Source of the DNA: Rosa chinensis | Taxonomy: Eukaryota; Streptophyta; Magnoliopsida; Rosales; Rosaceae | Assembly: GCF_002994745.2 (NCBI RefSeq) | Contig: NC_037093.1 | Span: forward strand, 22,207,555-22,271,554 | Direction: 5' to 3' | Length of the DNA: 64,000 nucleotides | Notes under the pieces: generated by a model | What the model was told of the DNA's origin: nothing | What the model saw: the letters and a program-made list of their open reading frames with translations, nothing else | Database searches by the model: none | Program-made: the position numbers and the translations under genes | Part shown: positions 22,967-36,300 of the stretch, piece after piece | Layout: each line of letters opens with the position of its first letter | How positions within the stretch are numbered: the first letter of the stretch is position 1

Positions 22967-25900
22967 ATTCTCCGTCCATTACTGCATCAAAACCCCACGT
23001 GAGACTCACACGCACAAACAAAGAAAGAGAGAGAGAGAGTCTGGAACAGAGCCCCTTTCTCTCTCTAGAAAGAAAAACAGGGAAAATGGGAAGAGTTTCA
23101 CCCAGTCAGTCACTCAAGGAAAATGATGACTCTGCTTTTTCCAGAATTGGGTTTCTATTTTTGGGCTTTGGTGGGTTTCTTTAGCTTTTCTGGGTAGTTT
23201 TGCTTTGATAAAAATAAAAAATAAAAAAATTAAAAAAAAACAAGTTGATGGTGCTTTGTTGCTGCTCTGTTTCAGATATCTCTGTTTCTTCTTCTCCTTC
23301 CTTGTTTCAAAGACTTAAACTTTGATTGATGATGAATCAAGAGTTTGGTTAAGGAGCTCAATCTCTAACTACCAGTTGGTGGACCTAAAACCCTCTCTTA
23401 AACCCCCTCCAAATCTCTCAATCTCTCTCTCTCTCTCTCTCTTTCTATCTAACTTCAACCTCTATGGCTGTCTCTCTCATCCATACACAGCATGGAAGGT
23501 CTGGTTTTGCTGCTGCAATATCCACCATATAATTGCATATATTCCAATTTTTTTAAATCATATATTTTTTGTCCTCAGCTTCTAGTCTAAACTTTGCATT
23601 TGGTTTTCTGTCTTCAACAATAAATTTATAAAGTCTTTTCTTTGAAATGTAAGAGGTAGGCACCATTAGCAGTAGCCAGTAGGTGCCCATATCACTGTTA
23701 TTGTCGTTTTGTGCCAACTAAATATGATATTTAATTATTTTTTGCACCAGTTGTCCCTGTTGCCTTTTTGTATTTCTAATTGTTGCCCCTATTGTTAATG
23801 ATATTGCACATTTGTCTCTATCATCCAAATTCTCTCTCTCTTTCATATTGCTTTGGCTATTTTTTTATGTGTTTGTTCAATTAGTAGGGAAAAACAAAAA
23901 TATATACTTATCAGGGAAAATTGCCAGAATTTTTATGATGAAATTTGCATAAACCATGTTCTTGGTGAACAGTCATGACTTATAAGAAGGTTTCACATTA
24001 CAAAAAAGTAATATTTATTAGTTGTCTTTTCTAAATTTGTGAATAGAAATCTAGTCATTACTGGACTTGGTAAATTTCTTACCTTCACACACTCATAACC
24101 TACTTTCCCATCCCTTTTTATATAGTTTTATCCAGTAAAAACTTCTATCCTAGAACTACAGCCAAATCGTATTTAGTCTCTTTTTTCTTTAAAAATAAAA
24201 AGTATTAATTTCGACTTATAAATTTACTATGTATATTTAGTTGTTATGTAATGAAAATGAATCATTTCTTTTATCTTACCTTTACCCCCCACAAAAGACT
24301 TTATATGCGGATAGAACTTGCCTAACCCACTAATGTGACACTAGCTACTTAGCTAGTACTCTCCCCCACCTTCAGCTTTCCCTTTTGGTATTCTCATCTT
24401 TTAGATGGTAACAAGAAAAGGCATCCATTTCATGAGTACTGAAGTGAGTCATTGGAGATTGGAAAGAAAGGTGCAGCGATTTGGAAGCTAGTGGGATTAC
24501 TTTACTAGATGTTAGAAAAGAAACTATAAAGCACACACCAAGATAAGTGCGGGGTGAATTTATACCCTAAATACTAATGTACTAATGTTTTTACTTTCTT
24601 ACCATTGAAATTCCTTTTAATCTTTAGGGTGTACGTGTTTGATTTTATTGCTTCTCAAGTTGTTAGGATGTGTTTGATAACGTTTTGCAAAACAATTTTT
24701 ATCTTTTACATATATAAATAAGTGTGAAACGTGTTTTCAAAAATAAACTTTTAAAACAAAAAATGTCACATACTTTTATTTCTTCATTTTGTAAAGCAAT
24801 AGATAATTATTTTAAGTGTTTTAGAAAACATGATTAAAAAAATAAAAAATAAACAACCATCCCTTCCATACGACAACCCTGCTTCAACAACGACTTCACA
24901 ACCATCTAACTGACAACCTCACCGACAGACTAACTATCCTCACCAGCAACTCCACAATCACCTGACCGACTATCTCACTAATCAATCAGCAATCCACGTA
25001 TCCAACGACTAACTACTAATAGCTTAAATTACTTAGGTGATATCTTTTTCTATCGCACCCTAAAAATAGTGGAACGTCATGTAACTTTGGTTCTTAATAC
25101 ATTGTTGTCTTCCCTTTAAAAAATAGCAAATCTAATATATAATAGCTAAAATTACTTAGGTGATGTCTTTTTCTATCGCACCCTAAACGATTTCGATGAT
25201 TGTAATTTCTAGGGTTCTGACCACCACTGGCATCAATCATTGCCTCAAAAGTAAACACTAAAATTTGGTTCATGCTATCGCATCAATCCTTTGGTGGGAA
25301 GACACTATAACTTTGTACTCAGGCTACTGATATAAGTTTTTATCATTTGAAGATATTTGACTTTAGACTAAAGCTATTGGTATCGGTTCTTATCTCAAGA
25401 GAAAATGAGAACTAAAATAAGAAGTCTCTTGAGTCGTGAGAGTTGAAACTATTTATTAGTGAAGTGATAATAGTTGAATCTTACTTTCGGTTCATATATA
25501 TATTGTTTTTAATAAAAAAAGATTGAAATTGAGTTTCTTTTCTGTCACTATTATATTTTAATAAAAAGGGTTTCTTCGATTAACAAATTTAACTAACTAG
25601 ACATCAACCGCTCATTTTCAAATTCCAAAGAAATACAATTTTGTGAAATGAAACAAGGTGATGGTGAAGGCATGCCTTATTAAAGATAAAGCAACTAAGC
25701 AAAGCCATCAATGCAAACAATAATAATTTATAACTGTTAGTTTGCATGGTACAAAACTTGAACTAGCAACAACCTCAAACATCAGTTTGGTTATTAGGTC
25801 CCGGTCAAACATTTAAATAAGAAAAAAGTTGACTCCGGGAGGAGCACCATGACCTGGGGAAGGGCGGTAGTCCTAATAACCTTGGGATTCGCGAACGTGG

Positions 25901-26510
25901 ATATCTAAGGGCTCGGTAATGGACGGATGTTATTGGCTGGAGGGATCTCCCCTGTCTGATATTTACGTAATTGGTTTCTGACACCAACGAAAATTGGTAA
26001 TCATTGTACTTGTGTGTGTCCACACCCCTAAATTTGCTCTTTTGACCCAAAAAGTAGGGAAAGTTAATTATGGGATGTGCCCTGAGTAAATTCTACGCAT
26101 GCAGACCCAACAATGGATTGAGCACTTCCCCCTTCCTTTTCATTCCTATCACCCATTTTATAGTTTATACTATCACATCTCCAATTAGAAGGTGACAACT
26201 TTCTAGGATTGTGGAGAAAATGACCCATTAAAACAATTAAAGAAGAAAACCACATGAAGATGAACCCTTCCCCTCTAAAATGCCTTTTTATTTTTTTATG
26301 GGTGAACACTTTAATATGGTCTTTTACGATTGAATATGTAAAGAAATATGTCCCACCAAGTTTATAGTCTCTACAGAAAATACAATTTTTGAATCACAGG
26401 CTTCATCGAAATGTAATATTCGAAAGTTATATTCCAATAAATGATAGAAATTAATTAATTAAGTTTTACATGAAATGAGGAAAAGAGAAATTCAAATATA
26501 TTAAAATGTA
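22967..26510. other. Upstream region of the BEL1-like gene, no gene recognised
   Basis: Contains GA/CT-rich tracts at 23020-23042 and 23417-23447 (CTCTCT repeats) close to the likely promoter. A 45-bp direct repeat (TTACTTAGGTGAT(A/G)TCTTTT) occurs at about 25021 and 25143. Otherwise AT-rich, without a supportable gene. Confidence 0.5.
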
Positions 26511-26939
26511 GGGTTATTATCACAAATGATACCTAAACTTATCCTCTATTTTATCGATGGTACCTGAACTTCAATTTTGATCACAACCAATACCTGAACT
26601 TTTCGATTTCATTTTAAATGGTACCTAAGGCCACCTTCGGTCACTATTCCGGCCAAAAAAAACCAAATCTAAGAAAACAAAAAACAAAAAAACAAGTTCA
26701 AGACAAGTCTATTACTAAAAAATCATCACTATATATGATCGCAACCCTCGAAATCATCAAAAATCATCACTATGATCGCCTCCTATGCCGTTTTTAGTCG
26801 GAATAGTGACCGGAGGTGGCTCTAGATACCATTTAAAATGAAATCGAAAAGTTCGGGTACTAATTGTGATCAAAATTGAAGTTCAGGTACCATCGATAAG
26901 ATTGAGGTATAGTTCAGGTACCATTTGTGATAATAACCC
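26511..26939. mobile_element. MULE-type MITE (429 bp)
   Basis: Inverted arms begin GGGTTATTATCACAAATG at both ends. They share repeated GGTACCTGAACTT-like words, and are flanked by a perfect 9-bp duplication TAAAATGTA (26502-26510 and 26940-26948). No ORF. Confidence 0.9.
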
Positions 26940-27302
26940 TAAAATGTATTATTTTTTCTATTTCCTTATTCATTTGCCCATATTCCGGACAGAATTTCCT
27001 TACTCATTAATACCGTGAAATTAAAATTTACTTCTTAATACTAGTGTATCACACCCTTGAGGATTACACCATTAAGGATTAAATATAAGAAAAGACAATA
27101 GCATCAAAGTAAATCTCTGCATCTTTAAGAAACTATCCAAGTCAGTTAAAAGTGAACATCAGCATTTCTCAAATTTGATCACTTTGGATGGGAAAAATTC
27201 CCTTCTTTTTAAAAGTCAGTTAGTGATTATATGATTCGAATTAGTTATCTAAAAAAAGTGACCAAATGTAAGTTTGCCAACTGTTATAAAAAAAAATAAA
27301 GC

Positions 27303-27515
27303 TTTTTTTTTTTATGACAAACAAATAGGGAAACAATACTCCCCCACCCAACTAATTCAACTGGAATGCTTGGGCACGAAAAGGGGGAGGTAGTTATGCC
27401 AAATAGCAACATCTCTATCCTTTAGATCAAAATTAGCTAATTTGCCAGCAACAAAATTAGATTCTCTAAATATATGTCTGAATATGATGAAAGAAAACAA
27501 GGCAACAATGGTCTG
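27303..27515 (-). pseudogene. LINE RNase H (RVT_3) 3' remnant
   Basis: The minus strand encodes FRHIFRESNFVAGKLANF and AIWHNYLPLFVP, which fit the tail of the RNase H domain at the end of plant LINE ORF2. It is followed by a short 3' tail ending in poly-A (poly-T at 27303-27313). It is 5'-truncated and without a useful frame. Confidence 0.6.
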
Positions 27516-27776
27516 AAGAAAAAAGAGCTTTATTGTGACGCCTATATTCTTATTATATTGAACCGTTGTGCTTGATACTTAGTATAAATAATTAAAAAGA
27601 AATCAACTTTTCTTTCTCTCTATAATGTGTGAGTGAAAATTCTTCTTTGCACCGACGGTGTAAGTGACCCAACACGTATAAAATGATTTTAACTCTTGAT
27701 ATTCATACTCAACATTTTTTTTAATAACTAAAAAGTGTATTTGATGTAATCCAACAATCCATTTATGTTAGTGCAA

Positions 27777-29046
27777 GTGTTAGGAGGCTTATTGATAATG
27801 GCCTGATTGTTTGGCTCCAGTTTTTCTTGAGCTGGTCAACAGTCTCTTTTCTTGCATTGGTGTGCCAGCACCGTTCGGGTGCGGTCGTCTGGGATATCGC
27901 TTGACCTGACTTATTTCAAGCGATTGTGTACGAGGAGAGCACCAACCTCGTCGTGGGATTCTTTGTGCCTCGTGGCGAGGACTTTTGCTGAGCTTCTTCA
28001 AAATCACAATCGATACTCGACGTCGTAGATCGAGCATAGCGAAAATCACTGGGAAGTGAGGAGAACTTGCTAAAGCGTGACTTTAGCTTGGCTGGTTCTG
28101 TAACCGTTGTGGTCGCGGTACTATAGTCGGCTCCTAAGAAGACTAGGACTGAAGCACATTGATAGAGGATTTGGTGGCACTGACAGTCGGTTCCTGAGGA
28201 TTCTGGGACTGGAGTGTGGTCACCGGTAAGAGAAGGGGAGGGGTTGCTCTGGAAAGGCTTGGATAATCATAGAGATTGTTGTTGATGAATTGTGTGTCTT
28301 GTTACTTGTTGTAGCCTCTATATATAAGCTACCAAGCCATAGTGGTTGGCCTTAAACAAATGAGATAGTAGAGCACTAAGTGAGATAGTGGAGCACTAAA
28401 TGGAGTTGAAAATGATGAGTTTTGGAGTGGTTTTGAGTCATTTTCTGCTCCTTTATTCCTTTAATTATATCTACACCAAGAATTCAGAATAGGCCTTCGA
28501 CTTCTTCATATCAAATGATCCACCATAAGTGTAGATCATTCTGGTAAAATTTCAGAGCTTACTTCCATGTGGTTGGGTCGGAAACGCTGCTGGACTCCTT
28601 GCAGGTCCTGTTTTCCAATTTTGTCTTTCAGAAAACTGGACTGATTGTTTGAAGGTTTTCTACTCCAAACTAGCTCTTGCACTATTCATAAGAAATGATT
28701 CTTGGGATGTCTAGAATGAATCTGAAAAGTTTTAGCTCATTTGGATTTCGTTTGGTTAGTCTGCCGCCCCTCCTCCCTTGTTTAGCTCGGTTTCTCCTAG
28801 CCGAAGTAGGAAAATGTGCTAAAGTTGACTTTTCATTTCCATGCTTCCATCATTTCCTTTTCTTGCAGCTCGCATAATCTTCCATAATTTTGCAAGTAGG
28901 CTTTATTTAGCCTCTAAATAATATATTTCGAAATTGTCGACAATATATAGCTTGAGCCACTGACAGTGGCTCAATTTCTCCAAGACACACCTTGTCAGGC
29001 CAAAATGCTCATTTTAGGTTCAAACACTGATCGTACCCAAAATTCA
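27777..29046 (-). mobile_element. Probable solo LTR (Ty3/gypsy-like)
   Basis: One edge reads TGTTAGGAGG. On the minus strand a TATATATAGAGGC promoter-like box (about 28325) is followed by a CA-rich leader, the arrangement of a plant LTR U3-R-U5. The interval is bounded by a 10-bp direct repeat GTTAGTGCAA (27767-27776 and 29047-29056), longer than the usual 4-6-bp duplication, so the exact ends are uncertain. No gag or pol lies beside it. It could instead be a large non-autonomous element. Confidence 0.35.
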
Positions 29047-29056
29047 GTTAGTGCAA

Positions 29057-30642
29057 CGAAGGTCGTCTATCGCTCAGCATGAACCTTATCAATTATTGTT
29101 GAACAGATTATGAAGCCTATGCATCTACAACCTCAAGCACCTAGATTTGTTCGTGCCCAAAAATAAAAAGGTTACCATACCTAAACAATGTCAATTATTG
29201 TCTCAATGTGGCCCCTAGTGTTCATCTATAGATGTTGCCATTAGAAATTTAGGAAACATTTCGTGTGGATGAAATTCGTGTCATGTGTTGATGGTTAGGT
29301 CATTTTACACCAAACTCTACATTATTTAATCACTGTAGGACCAAAGTTGGCAGGCACGTAACTAAAATGAAATCTGCGACTGATCAAATGATTTCTAAAC
29401 AGAATTTTCAGAAAATAATTATTAACTTTTTTTAGTAGAAGCGAAGACACCTTATTCATTCTATTGTAGTACTATTACAAAGGAATTTGACTCAGAATAA
29501 TCCGGAAAAAAATATAAAAATAAGAATCTCACACATAATACTACACTTACATACGTCGTCGCTCAAATTACGAAAAGAAATTATAGAGTATAGAGTAAAC
29601 TGAAAACATAGCTGCATTAATAAGTTTTCACACTCAATTCATCTGTGTGTATCGTAACTTCTCAAAAAATTATATGGGCCATCTTCTTAGGAGCAGGAGG
29701 GGTCCTTCTATTATAACCAGTCTGATATCCGTGTAATGTACGTCTTGTTATTGAAAAAATGAAGGAAGTGGAAGTTTCTCGCTCTTCTTCAATTTTTTCA
29801 TATTGATGTTTTTTTTTTTTTTCATAAGTTTGGATAATTTTATTTCGAGTTCTCAATTTAAAAAAAAATTATAAAATTATTTTAAATACTTCATATTTTG
29901 ATGAATCTCTGTGACACCAAAAGAGCGCCTTCATTTATTTTATGATAATAATAATAGAGATAGAGATAGAGATAGAGACAAAACTATAAAAGGGAGCCAT
30001 ATCAAGCCCATTTGATTATTGCTCTTTTAAACTCGTGATTAGCCACCTTATCCTTTGTTGGATTAAGATTAGTTAAAAGATTAGCAATAATTATGAGAGA
30101 AAGTGGCAGCTGGGAGCTAGTTTGTGTGGCTGAGTGGCTAATCAAGTAATTAGTAGAATAATTTGGAGTAGAATAATGAAATAAATGAATGTTTCAATGG
30201 ACTATATTGAGGGCCAAGTTGACAAGGACTGGGCAAAAAAATTGTTGGATGCTTCTAAACCAGGGGACACGTCGCGCTATGATTGATGACCACTCAAAAT
30301 TTGTTTACGAGATTTCATGTCTTCTTTTCTTTCCTTCTTTCTTTAATGGGGGACTAAAGATTTCTTCATTTGCAAATGTATAACTTACTAGCTTATTATT
30401 AATAATCAAATTTTAATGAACTCGTAAAGAAGATAAGTTACTCTCTCTTTCAACCTGGGAGAGATTCAGGATCAAAATATTAGATAGGCTAAATTTATAT
30501 GTAATTTTTTTTATGGAAACATTTCGATATTTGAGCTACAAGCATTTGAAGAATTGTTTAAAAATTAAGGTATTGAGGTAGAAAATAGAAAAAGAATAAA
30601 GAGGGCGGAATTGAAGGGTATCGAGAGGAAAGAAAGAGTTTA
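29057..30642. other. Intergenic, no gene recognised
   Basis: AT-rich. A short (GATAGA)n tract lies near 29954-29980. No coding signal. Confidence 0.5.
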
Positions 30643-31102
30643 GAGCAAATGCACCCAAAGAGTCAATAGGCAAAGGCAAAAGGCAAGGTTTTGCCTCCCA
30701 TTTATGCCCTATTCACTAATATTGTCTTTGCCTTCCAATTTTTTCATGCACCCCACATAGGCAAGGTCAATGCCTCTCAATCGTTTACTATTTAATCAAA
30801 TGGTTCTTTTCTTTTTTAGATTTAATCCAATGGTTGGAACAAGAGAAAATATATATGATCCCATGATTCCCATCATGTTTAACTACAAGACAAAATTTAT
30901 CAACAGCCATTATCTTAAGTCAGTTTCCATGTGAAGCCCATGTGTCTACATTGGTCGACCAAGTCAAAGTCCAAGACTTGCCATTGGGCTTGGTCGGGAA
31001 GGCCTCTGGTCGTCCAACAAGTTTGGGGTGCATGCAGCGTTTTTTATTTTTTGCCATTTTGGCTGGTCTTGGACGTCCAAGACCATTGGGGTGCATTTGC
31101 TC
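30643..31102. mobile_element. PIF/Harbinger (Tourist-like) MITE
   Basis: The ends GAGCAAATGCACCC are inverted, with a TTA duplication at 30640-30642 and 31103-31105. Internal inverted words (TTGGTCGACCAAG, GGACGTCCAAGACC) add hairpin potential. 460 bp, no ORF. Confidence 0.85.
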
Positions 31103-31540
31103 TTAGAAGGAGACATAGACCCAATGGCATATGCATTCACAGGTATATTAAATAATTTTTTCTCTAAGGAACCCTATTACTATATTATCCCTATAGGTAA
31201 TCATTTTTTATCAGAATTTTTGGGTTGAGTTGTAGTCTTTGCATGTTACATATATCTGCCGCTGCTCTCAGCCTTGCCGTATTTCACGGTTTACTTACCC
31301 CTCTCGTCTACCATTTGTAACCGGCAATTGGTCAGTTCAAACTAATTCCGGTTATAATTCCCTTTGTTTGGTGCAATGCCGAGTGAATGATCGATTAATT
31401 AGTATCAGATAATTTATAACTAAAAACAACAAGACACGAAAGAAAATAGTCTTAGGTCTAGATGATTACGTCAAAAGCTTTATTAATGATTACAAATTTA
31501 CAAGTGATATTTTATTGAAGTTTATTTGTCAAGTTAATCT

Positions 31541-32618
31541 TTTTTTTTTTAGATAGAACTTGAATTCATTAGATCAATAGTCAACAGGCTAGAGTCTACC
31601 ATAACTTACATAAGCAAAACTTGGCAAGAAAATCCCGAACTAAACTATCTAAGCTAGAGCATATCATTAAAATATATGGGACGCTCACATTTAAGTGAGC
31701 CTATACAAGAATGAAAAAACCTCGCCTCCTATAAAAAAAAAAATCATTCAACTAGTCCCCACTTGCCAATCACGCAATTGTGGTACAAACAAGACACTAG
31801 AAATGTCATAGAAGACTTACAGAAGTTAATCCAACCTCACACAGGCTCAATACCCTAATACATTAGGGCCCCGATTGCCTTGACCCGAGCCTAAGCCCAA
31901 ATCAAGTCTTGCATAGCAGGAAGACTCCTTTGCCCCATTACCCTAAGATTGAGCCCATGCTTAGAGACCCAGGCCCAAACCCAAGCCAACAGAAGAGAAG
32001 CCTCATGTTGCTCATTTGCCTCCATCGTCGTCATATCCTACGGCGGCAAGCATGTCTACTACCGCTCTGGCGGGCAGTCGTTCCAACAATGCATCAAAAT
32101 CAGACCTATTGCCTCTCTGCACGCTGTCAACAGTTCTCAATCAACAACCGTCCGGAACCAAGAAAGAACCAGAACCTGCACTGAGAACCAGTTGGAAAAG
32201 AGAATCTCCGCCGCTCTGGAGATCCGACGTCGACGACTCCTCCCACGGCTCGCCAGTACGAAAAGCTGATCTCCCGACCGTTTCGACTTGGGATCTATCG
32301 ATTCCCGCAGCGATATCAAGCAACCCGATCTACCTCACAGATCGAGCCTTTGTTCTTCAAAATCTGGCAACGGAATCACCGGATCTTCCCGACAAAAGCA
32401 ATGAACAGCCCAACCTCGAATCGAAGTTGACGAGAGTCGCGACTCGCCCGATCCACCAAACCACCACTGACGCACGCAAGTGCCGTAGGCAAGCCAAAGA
32501 ACTACCGAGCCCCTTACAAGTCGTCGGATCTCTTCTATGCTCAGCAAACCCTAGGGCGCCGCTTTGTAATGGGAATAATAACAAGTTTGTTGTGTTGTTT
32601 TGTTGGACTTGTTCTCCA
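31541..32618 (-). mobile_element. Non-LTR retroelement, internally deleted or LINE-derived
   Basis: A poly-A tail on the minus strand (poly-T 31541-31550) and a perfect 12-bp target duplication TCAAGTTAATCT (31529-31540 and 32619-32630) mark target-primed insertion. The far end is GC-rich with GGCGCCCTAGGGTTTGC, like plant LINE 5' leaders. No endonuclease or reverse transcriptase is recognisable, so it is a non-autonomous copy. A 203-codon frame on the plus strand (32016-32627) lies in the GC-rich part and is probably antisense chance. Minus-strand frames are short (60-75 codons). Confidence 0.7.
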
Positions 32619-32630
32619 TCAAGTTAATCT

Positions 32631-33162
32631 CATGCTTACCTTTATTCTCAAATAACTAAAAAATATACCTCTTATTAATTTTTTTGTCAGATATTTCTTT
32701 TTACATAATTTTTAATTGACAAGTTTGTAATGGAATAATGTTCTCACTAGAAGGCCTTACTGGAGCTTAGCCTCTAAAATTATTTTACTCCAATTCTTCT
32801 CCAAACGCAACCTATGCTTATGAGACTATGTTTGTCTAATTGGGAAGTGGGATCCATAAAACCTATCTTTGAAATTAAACCATCGTATCAAATTGCTGTT
32901 CACATTAATCCCTTTTTCCTTCTAGAAAAGAAAATGAAAGTGATGTGTGTTTAAGCGGGTGACGTCATCTGTGACAATGGATGGAGGCATGGAGCTATCA
33001 GAATACCAGATAATGGTTGTGGCCTTGTGGGCTTCTATTCTGCACAGTCCTCATTTTTCTTTTTGTTGGGTTTGCACTAGTGTGTGTGTATATATATATT
33101 TTAAATAATGCTAGTAAATTATTCAATGTTAGGGGTTAAATTATCAATTTGATGAAAAATTA
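32631..33162. other. Intergenic, no gene recognised
   Basis: AT-rich. A short TG/TA repeat lies at 33082-33100. The Copia target duplication follows. Confidence 0.5.
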
Positions 33163-33167
33163 GGGAG

Positions 33168-33370
33168 TGTTTTAGGGAATCAGAAATTGAGAGATAATCG
33201 CTGTATATTCTCATTGATAATAGGGGCCTCTTTATATAGAGGATTACAATGCATAGAGTTAGAATCATACAAGGAAAGATAATATCTAGATTCTTCTAAT
33301 TAAACCTTATTACCACTAGGTCAAGTAACCTAGAGTTTGGGCCAAACACAAATAGAGATATCCTTAAACA
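33168..33370 (-). repeat. 3' LTR of the Copia element
   Basis: Starts TGTTTTAGGG and ends CCTTAAACA on the plus strand; TTTATATAGAGG is the promoter-like box. Four substitutions separate it from the partner LTR. Confidence 0.95.
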
Positions 33371-33380
33371 CTCCCCCTTG
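33371..33380 (-). other. Polypurine tract
   Basis: The minus strand reads CAAGGGGGAG immediately before the 3' LTR, the plus-strand priming site of reverse transcription. Confidence 0.8.
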
Positions 33381-36300
33381 TGTTGTCCAAACGCGGTGCT
33401 TCTCTCGTTGCCTCGTTAAAAACCTTGCCGAGTAACAAAAACCCAGTGGGACAAAAATAACCTCGGTTGAAAGGGAAAAAGATCACAACACACCTTTCGC
33501 GATTCGAGGTGAACATGTAGACATCTCCCCCTGATGTTTGCGCCTCCCCCTGATGACTACGATCATGGGAGTTCAGATAATTTCCGCAAGTCAATTCTTG
33601 CCACATGTTTCTTGAACGTGGATTTGGGCAATGACTTAGTAAACAAGTCTGTCTCACTGTCCTCAGATCGAACCTAGTTCACTTTGATCTCGAGGAGAGT
33701 CTGTTGTTGCTGATTATGCTTGGTGTTATCGCTTTTGATGTAGCCTTGCCTCATTTGTTCAAAACAAGCAGCATTATCCTAAATGCTCGTAGGCTCATCT
33801 GTGGTAGACTTCAAACCACAATTGTTCGAACATGCGTAATTATGAATCCAATCCATATTCATTCACGAACCACTTCATGAAGAGCAATGATCTCTGCATT
33901 GTTCGAAGATATAGCGATTAGAGTCTATTCTGTAGACCTCCAAGATGTCACGGTCTTTTCCCAAGGTGAACACTTGACCGGATTGGGAATGACCATTGTG
34001 TGGGTCAGAGAGATACCCAACATCAGCAAAACCTTCCAAAACACATGTCGTTTTGGGATGGGGATAGTGGACGCAGGCCAGTGTTGGCGGCGTACCTAGT
34101 GTGTGATGGGTCCGAATCCATCATCTCTTTGTAGGGATAAAACAAGCCCATATCAATTATACATCTCAAATATAGAAAGATATCTTTTACACCAATCCAA
34201 TGGCGTCGCGTTGGCGCAGAGCTATATCTAGCTAACAAGTTCACAACATATGAGATGTCTAGTCTTGTGCATTGGGATAAGTACAATAATGCGCCTATTG
34301 TACTAAGTAAGGCACTTCTGCCTCTAGCACATCTTCGTCATCATCCTTTCGACGAAGAGGATCCTTTTCAGGATCAAGACTATGGACGATCATGGGGGTG
34401 CTTGAAGGCTTGACCTTGTCAAAATGCCTAAGCATCTATTGACACGATACTCAAGTTCTAAACCGAGACATAATCGTGTTCTCCCAAAATCCTTCATCTC
34501 AAACTACGGATTTCAAGTGTTCAGCGGTTTCCCTTAACTCTTTAAGGGCTTCTAATGAAGATCATGTCCAACATGAACCACGATAGAATCCAAAACTTGT
34601 TATGGAAACGCGTGGGCATATCCCCTCCCAATCAAGTAGTCATTTTAGCGAGCGTTTCAACCTCTTTGTAAACGCGCTCCATGGTCTAGAGCCATTTGAC
34701 TTGGGTAAATGAAGTTCACCATGAACCTTCATGTATATTCCGTATCTAGATCCCTATAGAGATGCGTAGTGACCACATTTGTAAGCTGCATGTTCAGTTA
34801 TTTGGAAACTACCAAACTGATAGGGTAGTGGAGTGCAATGACATCCATTACGAGAGAATATGTCTCGTCGTAGTCGATTTCAGGGCGTTTTGTGAGAAGC
34901 CTTGCGCCATAAGGCGAGATTACCATATCTTTTTCTCACTACGCTTTCTAACGAAGACCCATTAGTCAACAGGTTTTATGTTAGCAGGTGTTGGCATCTC
35001 TAGCTCGAAAACCTTCCTCATCGTTAGAGAATCTATCTTAACCTGGATCGCATCTTTCCATTTAGGCCAAATTTCTCTACGTTGGCATTCATTCATCAAC
35101 GGAGCATGGTTCGATATCATTTGACTCAAGAAACTCATGCGCAACAAAATGCGCAACTACATCATCAATCATGATGGAGTTTCTATCCCACGTCTCATGT
35201 ACACTAGTGTAAGTTTCATAGAGCTCTATATTCTCAGGAAAAGGTTCTGACGTTGAGGCTTCCCCCAATGATAACCATAACCCGGAAGATACTCATGAGA
35301 TGGATTTTGAGTCTTGATGATCAAAGGATTGGTTTGTGCCAATGTATCATTCGAACCCATGGGCCTTCCATGCATCATAGCTGGGGCCATGGCCTATAAC
35401 GCCAGAGTGCCACTCTCTTTGGCGTTGGCGCCATGCCTACCTCCATGTAGGGTGGCGCTACGTCCTCTCGTAGGGACGTCCTTCCTTGCAGGCTTATTTG
35501 CAGCATATTTGTGTGATCTCGTCACTTTAATAGGGATCGAGATGAGACATAGTGGGGACAGGCCACGACAATTTCTGTCGTTCCTGCTGAACATCAGTGT
35601 TCTTATCTCCCCCTAACGACAGGAAGACTGTCTCATCAAAGTGACAACCCCCAAATCTAGCGGTAATGAGATCGCCTTGCAAGGGCATTAAGTGGCGGAC
35701 GATTGTTGGAGTCTCAAATCCAACTGAGTGGCCCATTCGTTTGTAAGGACCTATCATAGTGCACTGTGGTGACGCAATGAGCACATAAATGGCTCACTCA
35801 AATGTGCGTGAGTACAAAATACGTGTACCCAGTCACTAGCTGTAACGCAGAGGTACATTGAGTGGCGGTAAGTCGTAGACGAATTAGCATAGCTGCATGC
35901 TATATTGCATCACCCCAAGCGGATGTAAGAAGATTGGTGCACATTACCAATGCTCGGACTACCATCGTAGTCGTTTCTGTGAGACCATTTGAGTGTGTAC
36001 ATGGGAATATGATGTCCAACATCAGTCCCATTGCAATATCCATCGAAAGTCTTTCGATGTAAACTCTCTAGCATAGTCAAATCCAATTGACTGAATAGGA
36101 TGATCTGGGGAGTGAGCCCGTTGTCATATGATATGTGCTAGGAATGTAGCATAAGCAGCATTTATAGGTGGACAATGGCACAACACGTGACCGGCGTGTT
36201 TGCGTGTCAACCAACATCATGAAATATTTAAGCGTCCGCAAGTTGGTTGAATCAATCCACAAAATGCCCATGGATTCTATGTAAGAACATAATGAGTATT

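Noticed and set aside
32016..32627. 203-codon open frame
   Set aside because: Serine/proline-rich frame in GC-rich DNA antisense to a retroelement head; no domain recognised and other frames are open too.
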